Below, piece after piece: positions 1 to 11,810 of a DNA stretch of 64,000 nucleotides. The position numbers and the translations under genes were made by a program. This DNA is from Pyrenochaeta sp. MPI-SDFR-AT-0127. Its lineage: Eukaryota; Ascomycota; Dothideomycetes; Pleosporales; Cucurbitariaceae. The notes below the pieces were generated by a model, which searched no databases, had not been told where the DNA came from, and was given only the letters and a program-made list of their open reading frames with translations. How positions within the stretch are numbered: the stretch's first letter is position 1; the number at the start of each line of letters is the position of its first letter. Location of the stretch: the NCBI GenBank assembly GCA_020747015.1, contig JAGTJM010000015.1, positions 1 through 64,000 of the forward strand. The letters are read 5' to 3'.

Positions 1-2471
1 CTTGAAATCGACATCTCCATGAACGTCTCAAGGTGCTGCTTGCAAGTGTCGCCACACCTTTATCAGTAGATGGACCATAGCAAGCCAGCTCTAATCTTGC
101 TCACAAGGTCGACATTCATTCCCCGGAAACCCTCACCACTTTAGTCTATTAGAACTCAGCAGCGTTCTTGGATCTAAAGCCATGCAGAAGAAACATTTTC
201 TAGACTTTGGTTCAATGGCACCAAACGAGGATCACTTGCAGCATCAGTAGCTTTTGTGACAAGTGTATCGTATGTCTTGAATTTATGAGACTTTAAAATG
301 GATGTCAAGAGGTAAATGCATATAATTTTCTGCATACCTCGAATCATGCAGAGTGCTGCAAAACACTTAGGTCGACAGCCTCTTTCCAAAGGAAAACTTT
401 GCCGCATCAAATGATCAGAAGCGGCCTTTGCACATGCTCTGCAATTGGCCACAACCCCAAGGCACTAACCTGGTTATCTTCGTTGACATAGCGGACCAGA
501 ATCGTACGGCTTCTTCCTCTGACGTCTAGTTGTGATCGTCGCAGTAAATTGAAAGCAGCTTAGCTTCGTGGACCCTGAGATACCCCTTCTTCCTCTCCAC
601 TTTGACTAGCACGGTACAGGTGGCATTGGGCGGCGCTCTGGTTGGCGGTGCATGGTGATGGCTGTCTTGGTGGCCTCAGCCGTGGGTAAACTTCGCCCCA
701 ACACGCAGCGCCATGTACGACCAAACCCCGCAGTTTTGCGCCACATGCGGTGCACGCTCGTTTGCTAGCCCCTCGTTACCAGATGTTTCTTGATCTTTGC
801 AAGGTATAGCTTGTCTCCCTACCGTATCCTGTGAATATAATTGCCCGCTTGTGGGCTATTCATCCCCGCTTCTGAAACAATGCTCCGCGAGTAATTCGGC
901 GATCTACGTTCTGAAGCATCTAAGGCCATGGCTCCTCCGAGCACGCCACATTATTCTTGGTGGCTCCTGACTGTCCCCACGATTGATTATTGGCAAGAAC
1001 ATAGCGCTGCCTGTCGCTCTGCGCAGCACCAAGCCCTCTTGCGCTGAACGCCCGTCTCCATCACACCTTGACCCATGGCTCGTGAACCTGTTATAGTGTC
1101 GATTAGGCCCCTGATTGGGCCACATGATGGGGAGCTAATACTTCTAAGCGCCGGCGATGTTCTTCCCTTTACCGCTTTTTGGCCTCCGGCTAGGGCTGAT
1201 CTAGTGTGTACTTGTCGCACCCACCAAAGTCAGTCTAAGATGAACATTTCCCTTCATGACCACCCTTGCAGTCCCCATGACTTCATTAATTCATCATACC
1301 GCAAGTATACATACACCATTCACCGTTTAGTTCCTCACCATCGTCCTAGCCACTGTAACGGCTTCAGTTAGCCCACAAATAAGCCTCCATGACAGTTGTA
1401 ATGAGATAACGGTTTCCTTATTTTGGATATTGTGTGATCTTCCTTGAATAGTTGCTCATACAAATTCTTCATCTACTTGAAAATCTGTCGTTTTGACATG
1501 GTCATTCTGTTAAGCACTGTCACATTGGTTTGCAGGGAACTGCCTATACAATATCTGCCCAGCTTTCTTAGATGAGGGGTTCAAATGTAGCAGGGGAAAA
1601 CATTCCGATTCGGCGTGCGACGTTCGCGCCATCACGGCTAGTGCTGTCTGCCTGGCTCTGTGAATTCAACAAGAAGAGATCCTGTGAGAATGGGGTGATG
1701 CGGGCTGCCTTGGCTTTAATAAACTTAATGTCGTTTGTTTGAGTTTAGTGCGGGCCTTTTCCCGCGGTTTTCACCAATAATCCGGCTCCCACGGCGAAAT
1801 GCTTGTCAGCAAAAGGTAGTGCTTATCGCAACCAATTCTGCCGCCCGCACGAATTCTACTATAGATCCCGTCTTGTCGGAACTTCTGGGAAAGTTACTTG
1901 CTGTGCATTTTAATGTCGACTAGTTTACTACCTAATGCATTTGTACCACTTTCAGTATGCCCCGTTAGAGTGCAAGACCGATTAAACATTAACCAGGAAC
2001 TCAACCAGGTCCCAAGATGCTCAAATAGCATGCTTTCGCTCAGCAGGGCGGACGATGTTCGAGATATTCCCTGTGATAAATGTTACCTACTTCACTATCT
2101 TGAAGTCTTGGTCTCACATTCTTCTGGTGCATCACGCTCTGCTGTCAGGAAAGTCTCCACTATATCTGCAGGAAAGTACTGTTTCGAAACGAATTCCCGG
2201 GTCGCCGCAGTCCCTGCTTGGAAAACGATATCGTATTTCGAGAACAAGTTTTTCCCTGGGTGGGTGGCCCACGAACAACACGGAAAAATTTAGCAATCAT
2301 TTAACATACCGATGTTTAAACGGGGCCGTATATTGCGTATTCTTATAGCTCTGTAATATTACGATCTGCTACTAATCCTTGTCATTGGAAAAACGGATAG
2401 ACGAAAGGGACGACAATCTTCTTCGCGCCATTTCAACTTTTTCTGAAACTCGAAAAGTATGCGACTATATT
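1..2471. other. gene-poor flank
   Basis: I see no supportable gene here. The open frames are short (under about 130 codons), overlap each other on both strands, lack recognisable motifs and do not join through plausible introns. The composition is mixed, with no long repeat, tRNA or transposon motif that I can recognise. The right end probably holds the 3' UTR of the dehydrogenase gene that ends at 2472. A strongly diverged transposon relic cannot be excluded by eye. Confidence 0.5.
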
Positions 2472-3716
2472 CTACAAACGACTCACGAATCCGCTCCTAT
2501 CAATCTTGACAAGATACTCCTTCCCAATATCCTCCACCCTCGTCACACCAGCGAGACCCATACACAGCCTGATCTCATCGCTCAGCAGCTTCAAGCAGAG
2601 TTCCACGCCCTCTTGTCCTTTATATGCCAATCCCCATAGCACTGGTCTGCCAACCCACACGAAATCCGCACCGAGCGCTAAAGCTTTGAAGACATCGGTG
2701 CCGTGTCGTATACCTCCATCAACATGGACGGGTATCTTCTTTGACTGGGAGCGCACCGCGTCTACAACCTCGGGAAGTGCATCAATGGTTGCGAGTGCGC
2801 CGTTAAGCTGTCGGCCACCGTGGTTCGACACGATGATGCCATCAACGCCGTGGTGGCAGGCTAAGAGGGCATCCTCAGCAGTCGCAATACCTTTCACCCA
2901 GACCTCCATCTCGGGGTAGCATTGCTGCTTCAACCAATCGATGTCGCGTTCCCAGCACAACGTTGGGTTCGGAGCGTGGGAGTGAAAAGTTACAGGTCCT
3001 GAGGGTGGGACACGTTTCGTGCCATCGTGGTAGCCGGCTTCACTATTTGGTGTGTCTTTGCTTCTCTTGCGTGCCTCATTTGCTTCCGTGTCTTTCTCTT
3101 CGACTTTGATATGTTCTTCACCGTCGTTGTCGCGATTGAAATTTGCGACCTTGAGATGCTTTGGCAACTGAAACTGATTTCTGATCTCCAGATTCCTGCG
3201 TCCCAGCACCGGCGTGTCGACTGTCAAAAGCACCGCCTTGTACCCCGCCTTCTTCGCTCTCTGGATCAAATTCCTGCTCTCCTCCCTCTCTTCGAAAAGA
3301 TAGAGTTGCAGTGCCCCAGGATGCTCATATCCCAATGCATTTTTCACCTCTTCAAGACTGGTAGTGCTGAAACTGCTCAATCCCATCACGACACCCATCT
3401 TCTTGCACGCGCGAGCTGTCGCTAGTTCACCGTCAGAATGCGCAAGGCATTGCATAGCAGTCGGCGCGACACCTAGTGGGATGCTATTGTTGAACCCGAA
3501 GATATTAGCATTAGTGTCGATGGAAGAGATGTCTCTCAACACGCGCGGCCTGATGCGGTACTTTTGGTATGCGGATATGTTCTCTGCTAGCGTGGAGCCA
3601 CAGTCCGCACCTTCATTGTAATAGTCACGCGTCTGTTTGTCCATGCGCTGGGCTGCAAGCGCTTCGAGCTCATTGATGGTCAGGCAATTAAGATCATGGG
3701 CTTTGGAGTTCGCCAT
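2472..3716 (-). CDS. FMN-dependent alpha-hydroxyacid dehydrogenase/oxidase
   Basis: A single-exon protein of 414 residues in the L-lactate dehydrogenase (cytochrome)/glycolate oxidase family. These enzymes use FMN to oxidise an (S)-2-hydroxy acid to a 2-oxo acid. Visible family motifs are LTVDTP (about residues 165-170), SNHGGRQ (297-303) with the catalytic His and substrate-binding Arg, and DGGIRHG (333-339) of the FMN phosphate site. A charged Lys/Glu-rich insertion lies at about 195-240, where the flexible loop 4 of the family sits. The open frame extends 12 codons upstream, but I chose the ATG at 3716 because the family begins with a short helix just after it. There is no cytochrome b5 domain and no obvious targeting peptide, so a cytosolic oxidase is more likely than a flavocytochrome b2. 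The exact substrate is not determined. Confidence 0.93.
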   Translation of the reverse strand: MANSKAHDLNCLTINELEALAAQRMDKQTRDYYNEGADCGSTLAENISAYQKYRIRPRVLRDISSIDTNANIFGFNNSIPLGVAPTAMQCLAHSDGELATARACKKMGVVMGLSSFSTTSLEEVKNALGYEHPGALQLYLFEEREESRNLIQRAKKAGYKAVLLTVDTPVLGRRNLEIRNQFQLPKHLKVANFNRDNDGEEHIKVEEKDTEANEARKRSKDTPNSEAGYHDGTKRVPPSGPVTFHSHAPNPTLCWERDIDWLKQQCYPEMEVWVKGIATAEDALLACHHGVDGIIVSNHGGRQLNGALATIDALPEVVDAVRSQSKKIPVHVDGGIRHGTDVFKALALGADFVWVGRPVLWGLAYKGQEGVELCLKLLSDEIRLCMGLAGVTRVEDIGKEYLVKIDRSGFVSRL

Positions 3717-4095
3717 TGTAACGATAAATTGGTATGGCAGGCAGTTCCACACTACCTAGGAGGCGTTGCCAGTATACACCGAGTGTTGGAGATATAATGT
3801 AGAGGCTATTCACAGTACAGGAATCACCTTATGGGTTTTATCGGTCTAGCACTGATGGCTTAAGCCCGGCTATGTAGTTAATGATGACGACGTTGATGGC
3901 GTCTGGACGCTATGGCTTGCCGATCTCGGATCCACCCTTTCATCCTCAAACTCCCGTTCGTGCGACCTTGAAGTCGGTAGACCTTCAATAACAATATTTT
4001 ATGAAGGAAACACTGTCTGCGAACAAATGTTGCCCCTTGATAATGGTACGCTTCTCTATCGAATCATTTTTGAAGTCATGACGGATACGTGCGGC
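3717..4095. other. intergenic between two minus-strand genes
   Basis: Promoter side of the hydroxyacid dehydrogenase and 3' side of the glycosidase gene. Plus-strand open frames entering from the right are shadows of the glycosidase. No distinct motif was recognised. Confidence 0.5.
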
Positions 4096-5976
4096 TCATT
4101 GCGCTTGCCGTCGACTCTCAATGAAATCTACAAAATCAAAGAAGCTCTTCTTATACCTCCGCTCCTGCGTGGTCCGATTAACGGTCTGAATACCAAAATG
4201 AGCATCGTAATCTCCAAACTCCCAATTGTCTGCCCAGCTCCATGCAAATGCGCCGATAAACTGCACACCATCCTCCCAGATTGCCTTCAACCCTTCATTC
4301 AGATAAGACTGATAGTACCAGCTACGAGGACTATCAAACTCTTGGTCTGGCTGTGCCTTTTCAGCCTCTCCAAATACGGGAAAGCCAAACTCTGTAACAG
4401 CAACGGGAGCACGGAATGTGTTCCAGAGATAGTTGAGGTAGGTTCGGAAGTAGGTGGGCGTCAAGTATACATAAGACTGGCTGCGATAGCCAATGTTCCA
4501 TCCACTTGTAGTGAGCGTGCTTTGAGTGACACAATAGGGTCGAAGTGGGTGACTTATGTTGGCAGCGCATGCTGCAATTGTGTCGTTCGGAGGTGGGCTT
4601 ACAACAGTCGCTGTGTACGGTTGGATCGAGAAGAAATCCGCAGTGCCGTTGATGTATTGAAGATCTTCTTCAGTTAACGGTACATGGTCGGCAACGGTGG
4701 AAGTATATGATTCTGGATAATCTTGGCCGAGGAAGATGGGATTCGCAAAGGTTGCCAGTTGGAAAGAGTTGAAATGGTTTGCGGCGTCGACATCGGCAGG
4801 GTCACTTGGATTGCGCGGAACGCCGAAATTGTCATTGAGGGTTATCGAGACCTTTCCAGTGCCTTTTATCTCCTCATGGTAAAAGTGATAAAGCCTTGCA
4901 TGCGCTTTGATTACTGCATCGATGGACTTCCCATTTCGCGAACCAAGTAGCGGCTCATTGAACGTCCACCATATGGGAACACGGTCTGCGAAGTGCGCCA
5001 TAACAATCTTCCCGTAGTTAACAAATCCATCTTCGTACGAGACGTTTTTGTACGAGCGTTGGAACCCAGAGTCAGTATAGCCAATTGCTCCAGTTCCTGG
5101 TACGATAGCAACTTCGGAAATGTTGGAGTAGAATTGGAATGGTGAATCGGTGTGATGAAGTACGACAGTAGGTAACATTCCTTTCTCCAGAACAAAATCA
5201 ATAAGCTCATCGTAGTGTGATAGACCTTGCTGATTGACTGGTGTACCGGGGAGAACAAAGGGCAAAATGCGCGTCCATGGAATCGAGAATCGATAGTATT
5301 TAATGCCCATTGCTGCAATACGCTCAATGTCCTGCTTATACAAGTAGTAGTGTTCGTTCGCCACGAAGTTTGTCGCAGCACCTGGTCTGAGTAGACTGAG
5401 CGTATCTATGTGTGCTGGTGTACGGCCTTCATCGGCAATTGCGCCTTCAATCTGCACTGCAGACGCAGCCACACCAAGCATAAAGTCCGCTGGGAAGGAG
5501 TAGCAGTCCTGAGGGCCAAAGATTTCCGGTGGAGGTAGAACAAGTTCACTAGTCGGTACAGGCGTCGGCTCTACTGTCGTTGAATAAAGTCCTCGTGTAA
5601 AGTTGACCCATGGGACCGTCGTCCAGAGTGCGCTCCAAGAAGCATTACCGTATGGGCTTCCAACATCTGTAGGTGTGGCGTTTGATGATGGTTCCCAATT
5701 GCCCCATTGTGTCGTTGTTAGATCAGGTACGAGATGGCTGAGCGAAGCATATGGTGACGCGTAAATTGTTGTAGTTGTCGGAGCTGGAATAGACGTTGCA
5801 GTGCGGACAGTCTCAGTTTGCGTGAAGCTAAACTCGCGAAATGAGTAAGAAGGAAGCGCAGTCGCGTACGTGTTGTTAGCAGCGCACTGTGATCGAGAAG
5901 ATAACCCCTGGATTGGAATATACACTTGTTGGGCAACGGCCACCGTTCCAACCGCGAGTAAAGGATAACGTTTCAT
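4096..5976 (-). CDS. secreted glycoside hydrolase family 1 (beta-glucosidase-like)
   Basis: An intronless 626-residue protein with a short N-terminal hydrophobic segment, so probably secreted. After it comes a Ser/Thr/Pro- and Asn-rich region of about 150 residues that GH1 enzymes normally lack. The GH1 barrel starts near residue 163 (FMLGVAASAVQIEGA, the usual first strand). The acid/base Glu is in TFNEP (E341). The nucleophile Glu is in TEFG (E529), where most GH1 enzymes have TENG. The C-terminal DNWEFGDYDAHFG block corresponds to the sugar-binding DNFEW..GY..RFG motif. It should hydrolyse beta-glycosides, but the altered nucleophile loop makes the substrate uncertain. Many NxS/T sequons in the N-terminal extension suggest glycosylation or wall attachment. 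Confidence 0.9.
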   Translation of the reverse strand: MKRYPLLAVGTVAVAQQVYIPIQGLSSRSQCAANNTYATALPSYSFREFSFTQTETVRTATSIPAPTTTTIYASPYASLSHLVPDLTTTQWGNWEPSSNATPTDVGSPYGNASWSALWTTVPWVNFTRGLYSTTVEPTPVPTSELVLPPPEIFGPQDCYSFPADFMLGVAASAVQIEGAIADEGRTPAHIDTLSLLRPGAATNFVANEHYYLYKQDIERIAAMGIKYYRFSIPWTRILPFVLPGTPVNQQGLSHYDELIDFVLEKGMLPTVVLHHTDSPFQFYSNISEVAIVPGTGAIGYTDSGFQRSYKNVSYEDGFVNYGKIVMAHFADRVPIWWTFNEPLLGSRNGKSIDAVIKAHARLYHFYHEEIKGTGKVSITLNDNFGVPRNPSDPADVDAANHFNSFQLATFANPIFLGQDYPESYTSTVADHVPLTEEDLQYINGTADFFSIQPYTATVVSPPPNDTIAACAANISHPLRPYCVTQSTLTTSGWNIGYRSQSYVYLTPTYFRTYLNYLWNTFRAPVAVTEFGFPVFGEAEKAQPDQEFDSPRSWYYQSYLNEGLKAIWEDGVQFIGAFAWSWADNWEFGDYDAHFGIQTVNRTTQERRYKKSFFDFVDFIESRRQAQ

Positions 5977-6606
5977 AGTGGACAGCAGATATCGTTTGCC
6001 TAGTCATTGTCAAGGTCACCAAGAGATGTTATAAGCCTTTAGATCCCGGGTTGTGGGGTTCATAGTTGTCGTCATTCGGGCCATTAAAGTGCGATCACAG
6101 GGTTACATTATTGGAAAATCTTGCGGTACTTGATTTAGGTAGTTCGATATGACGGCGGTCTTGCCCATCTGGGGACCATTGTGTGGGGAAAAAGCCTCGG
6201 TCGGGGTCACTTCGGGAGCGAAACGCGGGGAAGGAACAGCGGTCGGATCTGTGACAGAGCGATCATTCCTCAACCATTCATAATGCTGTGCTCTGCACGA
6301 CTCACCACTTCTGCACAGTCAGCAGGTATTTCTCGATCATCATCCCAAATCTAAAATCCTTTGGTGATGAGAACCCGTTCAGACTCATCAGCTAGAAAGT
6401 GTACAGCGAATGGTCAACAGTCCTTCGGTTCATCTGTCATCTTCAATGCGATACCTGAACGCTTCAGGCTCGAAACTCCACAAGTCCATTAATTGCTTGA
6501 TCGCGTTCCTCACCCGCACTCTCTACATGATCCTTGTGTTTTACTTCTTGTATGTTTAAGGATGCTGTCATCTGAGACTGTGGGATGTCGTCCGCTGTCT
6601 TGGTAT
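5977..6606. other. intergenic, glycosidase promoter
   Basis: Upstream region of the GH1 gene and 3' side of the decayed gene that ends at 6607. No open frame of interest and no recognised control motif. Confidence 0.5.
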
Positions 6607-8560
6607 TCACAGCGAATACTCCGGTAGGGACTTCAGTAGAGATTGAGGTGTCGTCGCTTTGAACGTCTTGAAGCTCTTCAGGATTTCAGCTTGAAGGTGT
6701 TTAGCTTCCTCCGAAGTTTCGGCTTCGAATATCACTTCGACTGAGGTCGCGGACGGCAGCCTACTTCCGGTCAATATTTCGTTGATGTGCATGCCGACAT
6801 CTCCAATGATGTGTACTTTCTTGGCAAGCAAATAAATATTGACAATGGAGCGATAACTTAAATGCCATTGTAAAGATGGCGACTCGGCGCGTTTGAAATG
6901 TAGATATTCCGTACTGATCCATAGCTCACCAGGAGTTGACAGGGAGAATGAGTTGCTCTTTAGAGGAAGACCTGTTGCGTTGACGTGATAGGTTTGTAAA
7001 AGGGAAGAAGCCTGATTCTCTGACGCGTAGTTGTCCTTGGATCGTGGTTGGGCGGTTTCGTTCGACTGTTGAGTTTCATCGTACTCGAGGTTCAGAAGGT
7101 CTGTCGCAAATAAATGTCCATCTGAGCCCGACGTATCTTTCTCGGCATGTTTCTGGGTATCTGCGTGGGCCACCGTCGCTACATTCTCAAGTTCAAGGTT
7201 CAAGCCTATGGACTGGTTTGACTGTCTGGTCTGCTGATCAATGTTTTGCTCGGCGCCGCCGGGTTGCTCCTGACTGATAATGTTGGAAAGTGAACGGGCT
7301 GAATCAGCTACTTCATTGCCAACGAGATCATCACCCGTGATTAAGACATCCTGCAAGTCATTCACAGTAGTTGAGTCGATGCTCGACTTCGGATTCTTGA
7401 GTGACAGTGTATATCCATATTGTTCGTCTTTTGGCCCCTCTACTTCGATCCCTCTTCCCTCGGCTACGCGCTCACGAGCACTAGTTTCTCGAGCAGCACG
7501 AACTTGAGCAAGCAAGCGTGGCAGAAGAATATTCCAAACCTCATTTGACAATGGCTGTGAGATCTGAATAGCCGCCTTGATAGAATTCATGGGGCGCAAA
7601 AAGTTTGGAGGTATGGGAGGGTTAAGGATTTGGCACCAGCGAATAATGTCTGCCTCTCGTATTGCTCTGGCTTGCTTTGAACTTCAACTTCCTCATCCCG
7701 TCGCACACGCTCAGTAGCCTCTCGCAGTAATTTGTCCGCTTCCATGTCATAGTTTGGTACGACCCTTAGGATCGCATCAAATCTGAGCTTCTCTAAGGTG
7801 TCAAAAATCATAAGCACATCTCGTTGGATCTGAGGCACTATCGTGATACGCTTGCCTCTGTCCCCAGTTACAACTCCACGGTCCAGCTTTTCTTCAAACT
7901 TGATTTGTGTCAGAGAGCGGGATAGGTTTGAGATGTTCACGTATGGGACTGTCCAGAACCTGGGTCCGGTAGCTTCCTGAACAGTAAACAAGTCATTTTC
8001 GAAGTATACTGAACCTTTCATTATGGGTTCTCCATCCAGTAGTACTGTGGCTGCAATGGAAAACGGAATTTTAAAGACAAATTGTGCTCCCTTAGTTGCG
8101 TTGATCATCGCATTTTGCTGCCCCCAGTTATCCCTGTTGGGTTCCACATACGCAGAGAATTTCGAGTGGAGTCAGCAAAGTCCGCAGGTCTCTTCTCATA
8201 TGATTCAATAGCAGGAGTATTCGCGGTTTCGTAGACTCCAATAGAACGAAGCACCGTAGGACGTTCATCCTTACTGCTCTCGTCAACATTTATGTCCAGG
8301 TCCTTGTTCTAGTCCGCTGATTCGGTAGCAGAAACCGCAGTGTCAGCGAGGGTCGCCCTTCTCCTAGGTCCTGATCCAGCTATAGAGTTTACTGGCTCTA
8401 CTGCTGCATGTTGTGTTTCTAAGTCATCGAATGGAGAGCGGCTTTCTTAAGCTGCTTTAGCGCTACCTTTTCCGCAACGTCTAAACACTTTTCCAACAGT
8501 GTCAATCTCACTTTTCGCCTTCACAACTACTTCATTTCTATCTATCTAAATGAGATGACA
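6607..8560 (-). pseudogene. decayed PH-like domain gene
   Basis: Coding-like sequence runs through this stretch in more than one frame. Going 5' to 3' on the minus strand, a readable frame at about 8480-8160 is broken by TAA (8449-8447) and TAG (8311-8309). It shifts frame near 8160 into an open stretch with no ATG (to 7587). It shifts again at about 7590-7680 into the frame that ends at 6607. The coding-like segments abut at both shifts, leaving little room for a normal intron. The protein pieces contain two segments that look like PH/GRAM-type beta-barrel domains (about 8080-7780 and 6970-6640), with an acidic linker between them. The neighbouring ARID gene has a similar segment. I read this as a recently disabled gene, although unusual splicing could rescue part of it. 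No function is assigned. Confidence 0.55.
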
Positions 8561-8660
8561 CAGATTGTTATCCTTATATATGCGTGATGTGGAGATATAG
8601 TAGAGAGAACGTACTATAAAAGACATGACTAAAGAAACTTAGGGAAATCCATTAGTGCCT

Positions 8661-11600
8661 CTAGAGATGATCGATATCTGATGAACCATGACCTGGATTT
8701 GCTGACTCAAACTGATGCCTACATTTGATGTCTTCGAAGACTGCGCTACGCTCGAATAACGGCCACAGGCTCAGTATAGTTCGACAGTGTTTGCGGGATT
8801 CGTCTGAAATACACAAAGAGATCCTATATTCAATATCGCGTCCACTACAGTTTTCTGGACATGACATGTTTTCGTGCTGTCCGCAGATTGGTAGATGGAT
8901 TTTATCGAAATGGGTCTGAAAATCAGCATGGTTTAGGAACCGACGGTCAGTAGTACATATAGGGCAAATTACTACTAGTGACTGGAAGTCATAGCCTCTA
9001 TTTAGCAAAATGTCGGCGAACATAGCGCGGTCCTTAAGATCGTGATTGTTGAGGAGGTGAAGTTGTATGGCTTCTAAACCACGCTGTTTGTGTACCTTGA
9101 ATGAGCACCTAGGTAGAGGACAGGCCCGGTAGCCTGACAGAAAGTTGTTGTCATTAGCGTGAACTAAGAAAAGATCCCTGGTGAGGTTCATTCCACATCT
9201 TTGGCATATGCAGATAGTGTCGTCATCATGACCACAAAGTATGTGATCATTGTATTTGTCTTTCCTGGAAAATCCTCGGATGCCGTGTCTTAGACAGTCT
9301 TGTGCTGGGCAATCAAATCTTCTCTGATAGTCATGCCAGCGCTGATGGCGAATCAATTCGCTTTGCCTTTTGAAAGTCCTTCCACATACCTCATGGTTAC
9401 AGGCCAATAAACGTGCCTCATTATCCAAGATCGCTGGTGCTACATAATCGGAGGCACCAGCCTCTTTGCTGACTTTCGATGCTGCCACGTCTGCCACCTT
9501 CGAGGTTTCAGTTTTCGGCAAGTCGTTGTCAACAGGCGTTGAATATTCATCTTTCGGCTCTAATAGTCTATGTTCGAGGAATGTGTAAACTGATTCCGCA
9601 TCTTTCGCGGTCGAAAAAGCCAGAATCATCTCCCGAATATCGACCACTTGGGAGGCAGCATTGACAATCTCGTAGTATTTTCCTCTAATCACGACATCTG
9701 TGGGTTTCCAAGGCTTATGAAATCCTTTAATCTCAGAAAGAGGTATCTCTATGATACTCGCAGTATTATCGGCCAGGTACCTAATACTGTCATTCCGTAG
9801 CTCAATTGTGCCAGGGCCAGGGAATCCAAAGCTAACGGGAATCGTGAGAGCTTGAACCTGAAACTTTTCTTTTCGTGCACTGGGCTGTGCCGCATCCGAA
9901 TCAGCCTTTTCGGTTACTGTGTCCTCCAGCTTTACAGGGCTTTGCTTCAGATACTCCTCGAATGGCAACAAATATGTCGTATAGATTAATTTCAGGGTAT
10001 TCGCTCCATCTGAAGTCAATCTTGTGGTATGATCAAGCTGGTGGCCAAGTTCAGCCCAAGCATTATCCCGCATAACGGCCAAGTAGCCACCATGGGCCTC
10101 AACGACTTTTCTGATTTCATGCAGAGAGACAAACTTATCATCCACGAGATATTGAAGCCAGTCGCCATTTATAGAATTATCCTTTCCTTGGTGGGAGAGA
10201 GCCAGCTGTTCCAAATACTCGTCGGCGCTCCCGAAAAGTGAAGGGGAAAGCGGCTCTTCGCTCACTGTTTGCGATTTTGGCTCATATTCGATAGCAGGGT
10301 CGAGCAATTTTTCCCCAGTTAGTAATGATGACAGGGAGTCACCATCTTCAGCATTACTAGATAAAGACGGTTCATCAATATCGTGGCCTTCAGAGGCGCA
10401 ATCATCCTCATTTATGTGTGATGGCAATGCAAACAACGATAACTCTTCATGGTGCTTGCCCAAATGGCGCCGCAACGCTGTAAGCGAGGGCAACCGGTGC
10501 TGACACAATGGACAGTCCGCTTCGGTAGCCATATCGTCGTGCCTTTCACAATTTCGCACAAGGTCATCGATTCGTTCTTCGTTTGCAAGGTTTGAGTGAT
10601 GGCGCCAGAGGTGTGCCTGAAGATCCTCAGAAGACCCAAAAGCTTGGTTGCATCCTTCCACACACTCCCACCATTTGTGATGTGCTTGGAGTTCGTGATG
10701 GAACCAGTCGTGTCTTGACTCATATGTGCGATCAGCAACCTCGCAGTCTTTTCTTGTACATACCTGCTATTGATTAGGGACAACCATGCTGGGTCACTGT
10801 GGTAAACTTACGTAAGGCTGTAAATCTCTATATACATGCTTGTGCCATGCAGCGGTTTGTCGAACAGACGTAATACGGAAGCAAAGCGGACATTCAAAGA
10901 GATCTCCCTTTTGGCCTGCCTCTGGCAACGGTGGTGGGCGCAATCTAGTTGCATCATTTGTTGACGATGCGTAAGACGTCTGTGACAGCGAGTCTTCATA
11001 ATAATCATTTTCGTCGATCTCAATAGCAGCAGAAGGATTATTTTTCACCGCCAACGGCAAGGACGATGCGATGGTACTCTCGATTACCTCAGAAGGTGCG
11101 GTCTGAGTAGCTTGTGGTAATGTGAATTCGTGTGCTTGTAACTGCGGCTCTAGACCTTGCTCAAGCTTCTTCCGATGTTCCTCACGGTACCGCAGATATT
11201 GTCGTCGACGCGATATTGCTTTCCCTAGACGGACGACGAGGTATTCCTCGGCTAACGGGAACTTTCCTCTTACATGATCAATATCGAAGCTCTCAAAATG
11301 GGTCACGCTGATATCGGTAGACTCTGTAAACTGGTCATGGGATGCTGGGTTCCGAATGGCCATTGATAATCGCATGAGACATGTATTGATCTCAACCATG
11401 TTGGAGGCCAATTGCTGGAGTTCTGTGGTTGTTGGCTCTTCAGAATGCCGGGACTCGCAATCGGACACATCTGACTCCGAGTCTGACAAGTCTTCCCAAG
11501 GAGCCCGCTCGCCTGTGATGATTTCGACCGCTTCCTGCAATACTGACTCTAAACTCTGCAAAAGTTGAAGTACCCGGTCTCGTATATGAGATGCCTCGCG

Positions 11601-11810
11601 GAGCCTATAGTCGAGAGAGGATTTTCCTTTTCGATGAGCTCCAATATTCCCCGACCATAGTCTGAAGCGGCCCAGCTCATCATTAATGATTCCCGGCGAT
11701 AATTTGCTTTTAATGCGCCCCTCGGCCTTCGCCAGATTATCGCATGTATCCTTAAAGCCAATAAGGCAACTGTGGACGTGCGTTGCGATCGAGAAATCCC
11801 CATGCTGCAT
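8661..11810 (-). CDS. C2H2 zinc finger, ARID and PH-like domain protein
   Basis: Two exons (11810-10812 and 10763-8661) are joined in phase 0 across a 48-nt intron with gtaagt..cag ends, giving 1033 residues. The start is the ATG at 11810. The frame is open to 11894, but residues before this Met look untypical. Order: an N-terminal helical region common in fungal zinc-finger proteins; C2H2-like fingers around the splice joint (CPLC at the end of exon 1, then fingers to about residue 440); an ARID domain at about 535-605 (HGGYLAVM, W, then LKLIYTTYLLPFEEYL, which fit the ARID helix pattern); a PH/GRAM-like segment at about 635-740; then further Cys/His fingers to the C terminus. ARID binds AT-rich DNA in chromatin remodellers and demethylases, so a nuclear DNA-binding role is inferred. 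The combination is unusual and I do not know a named orthologue. Confidence 0.8.
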
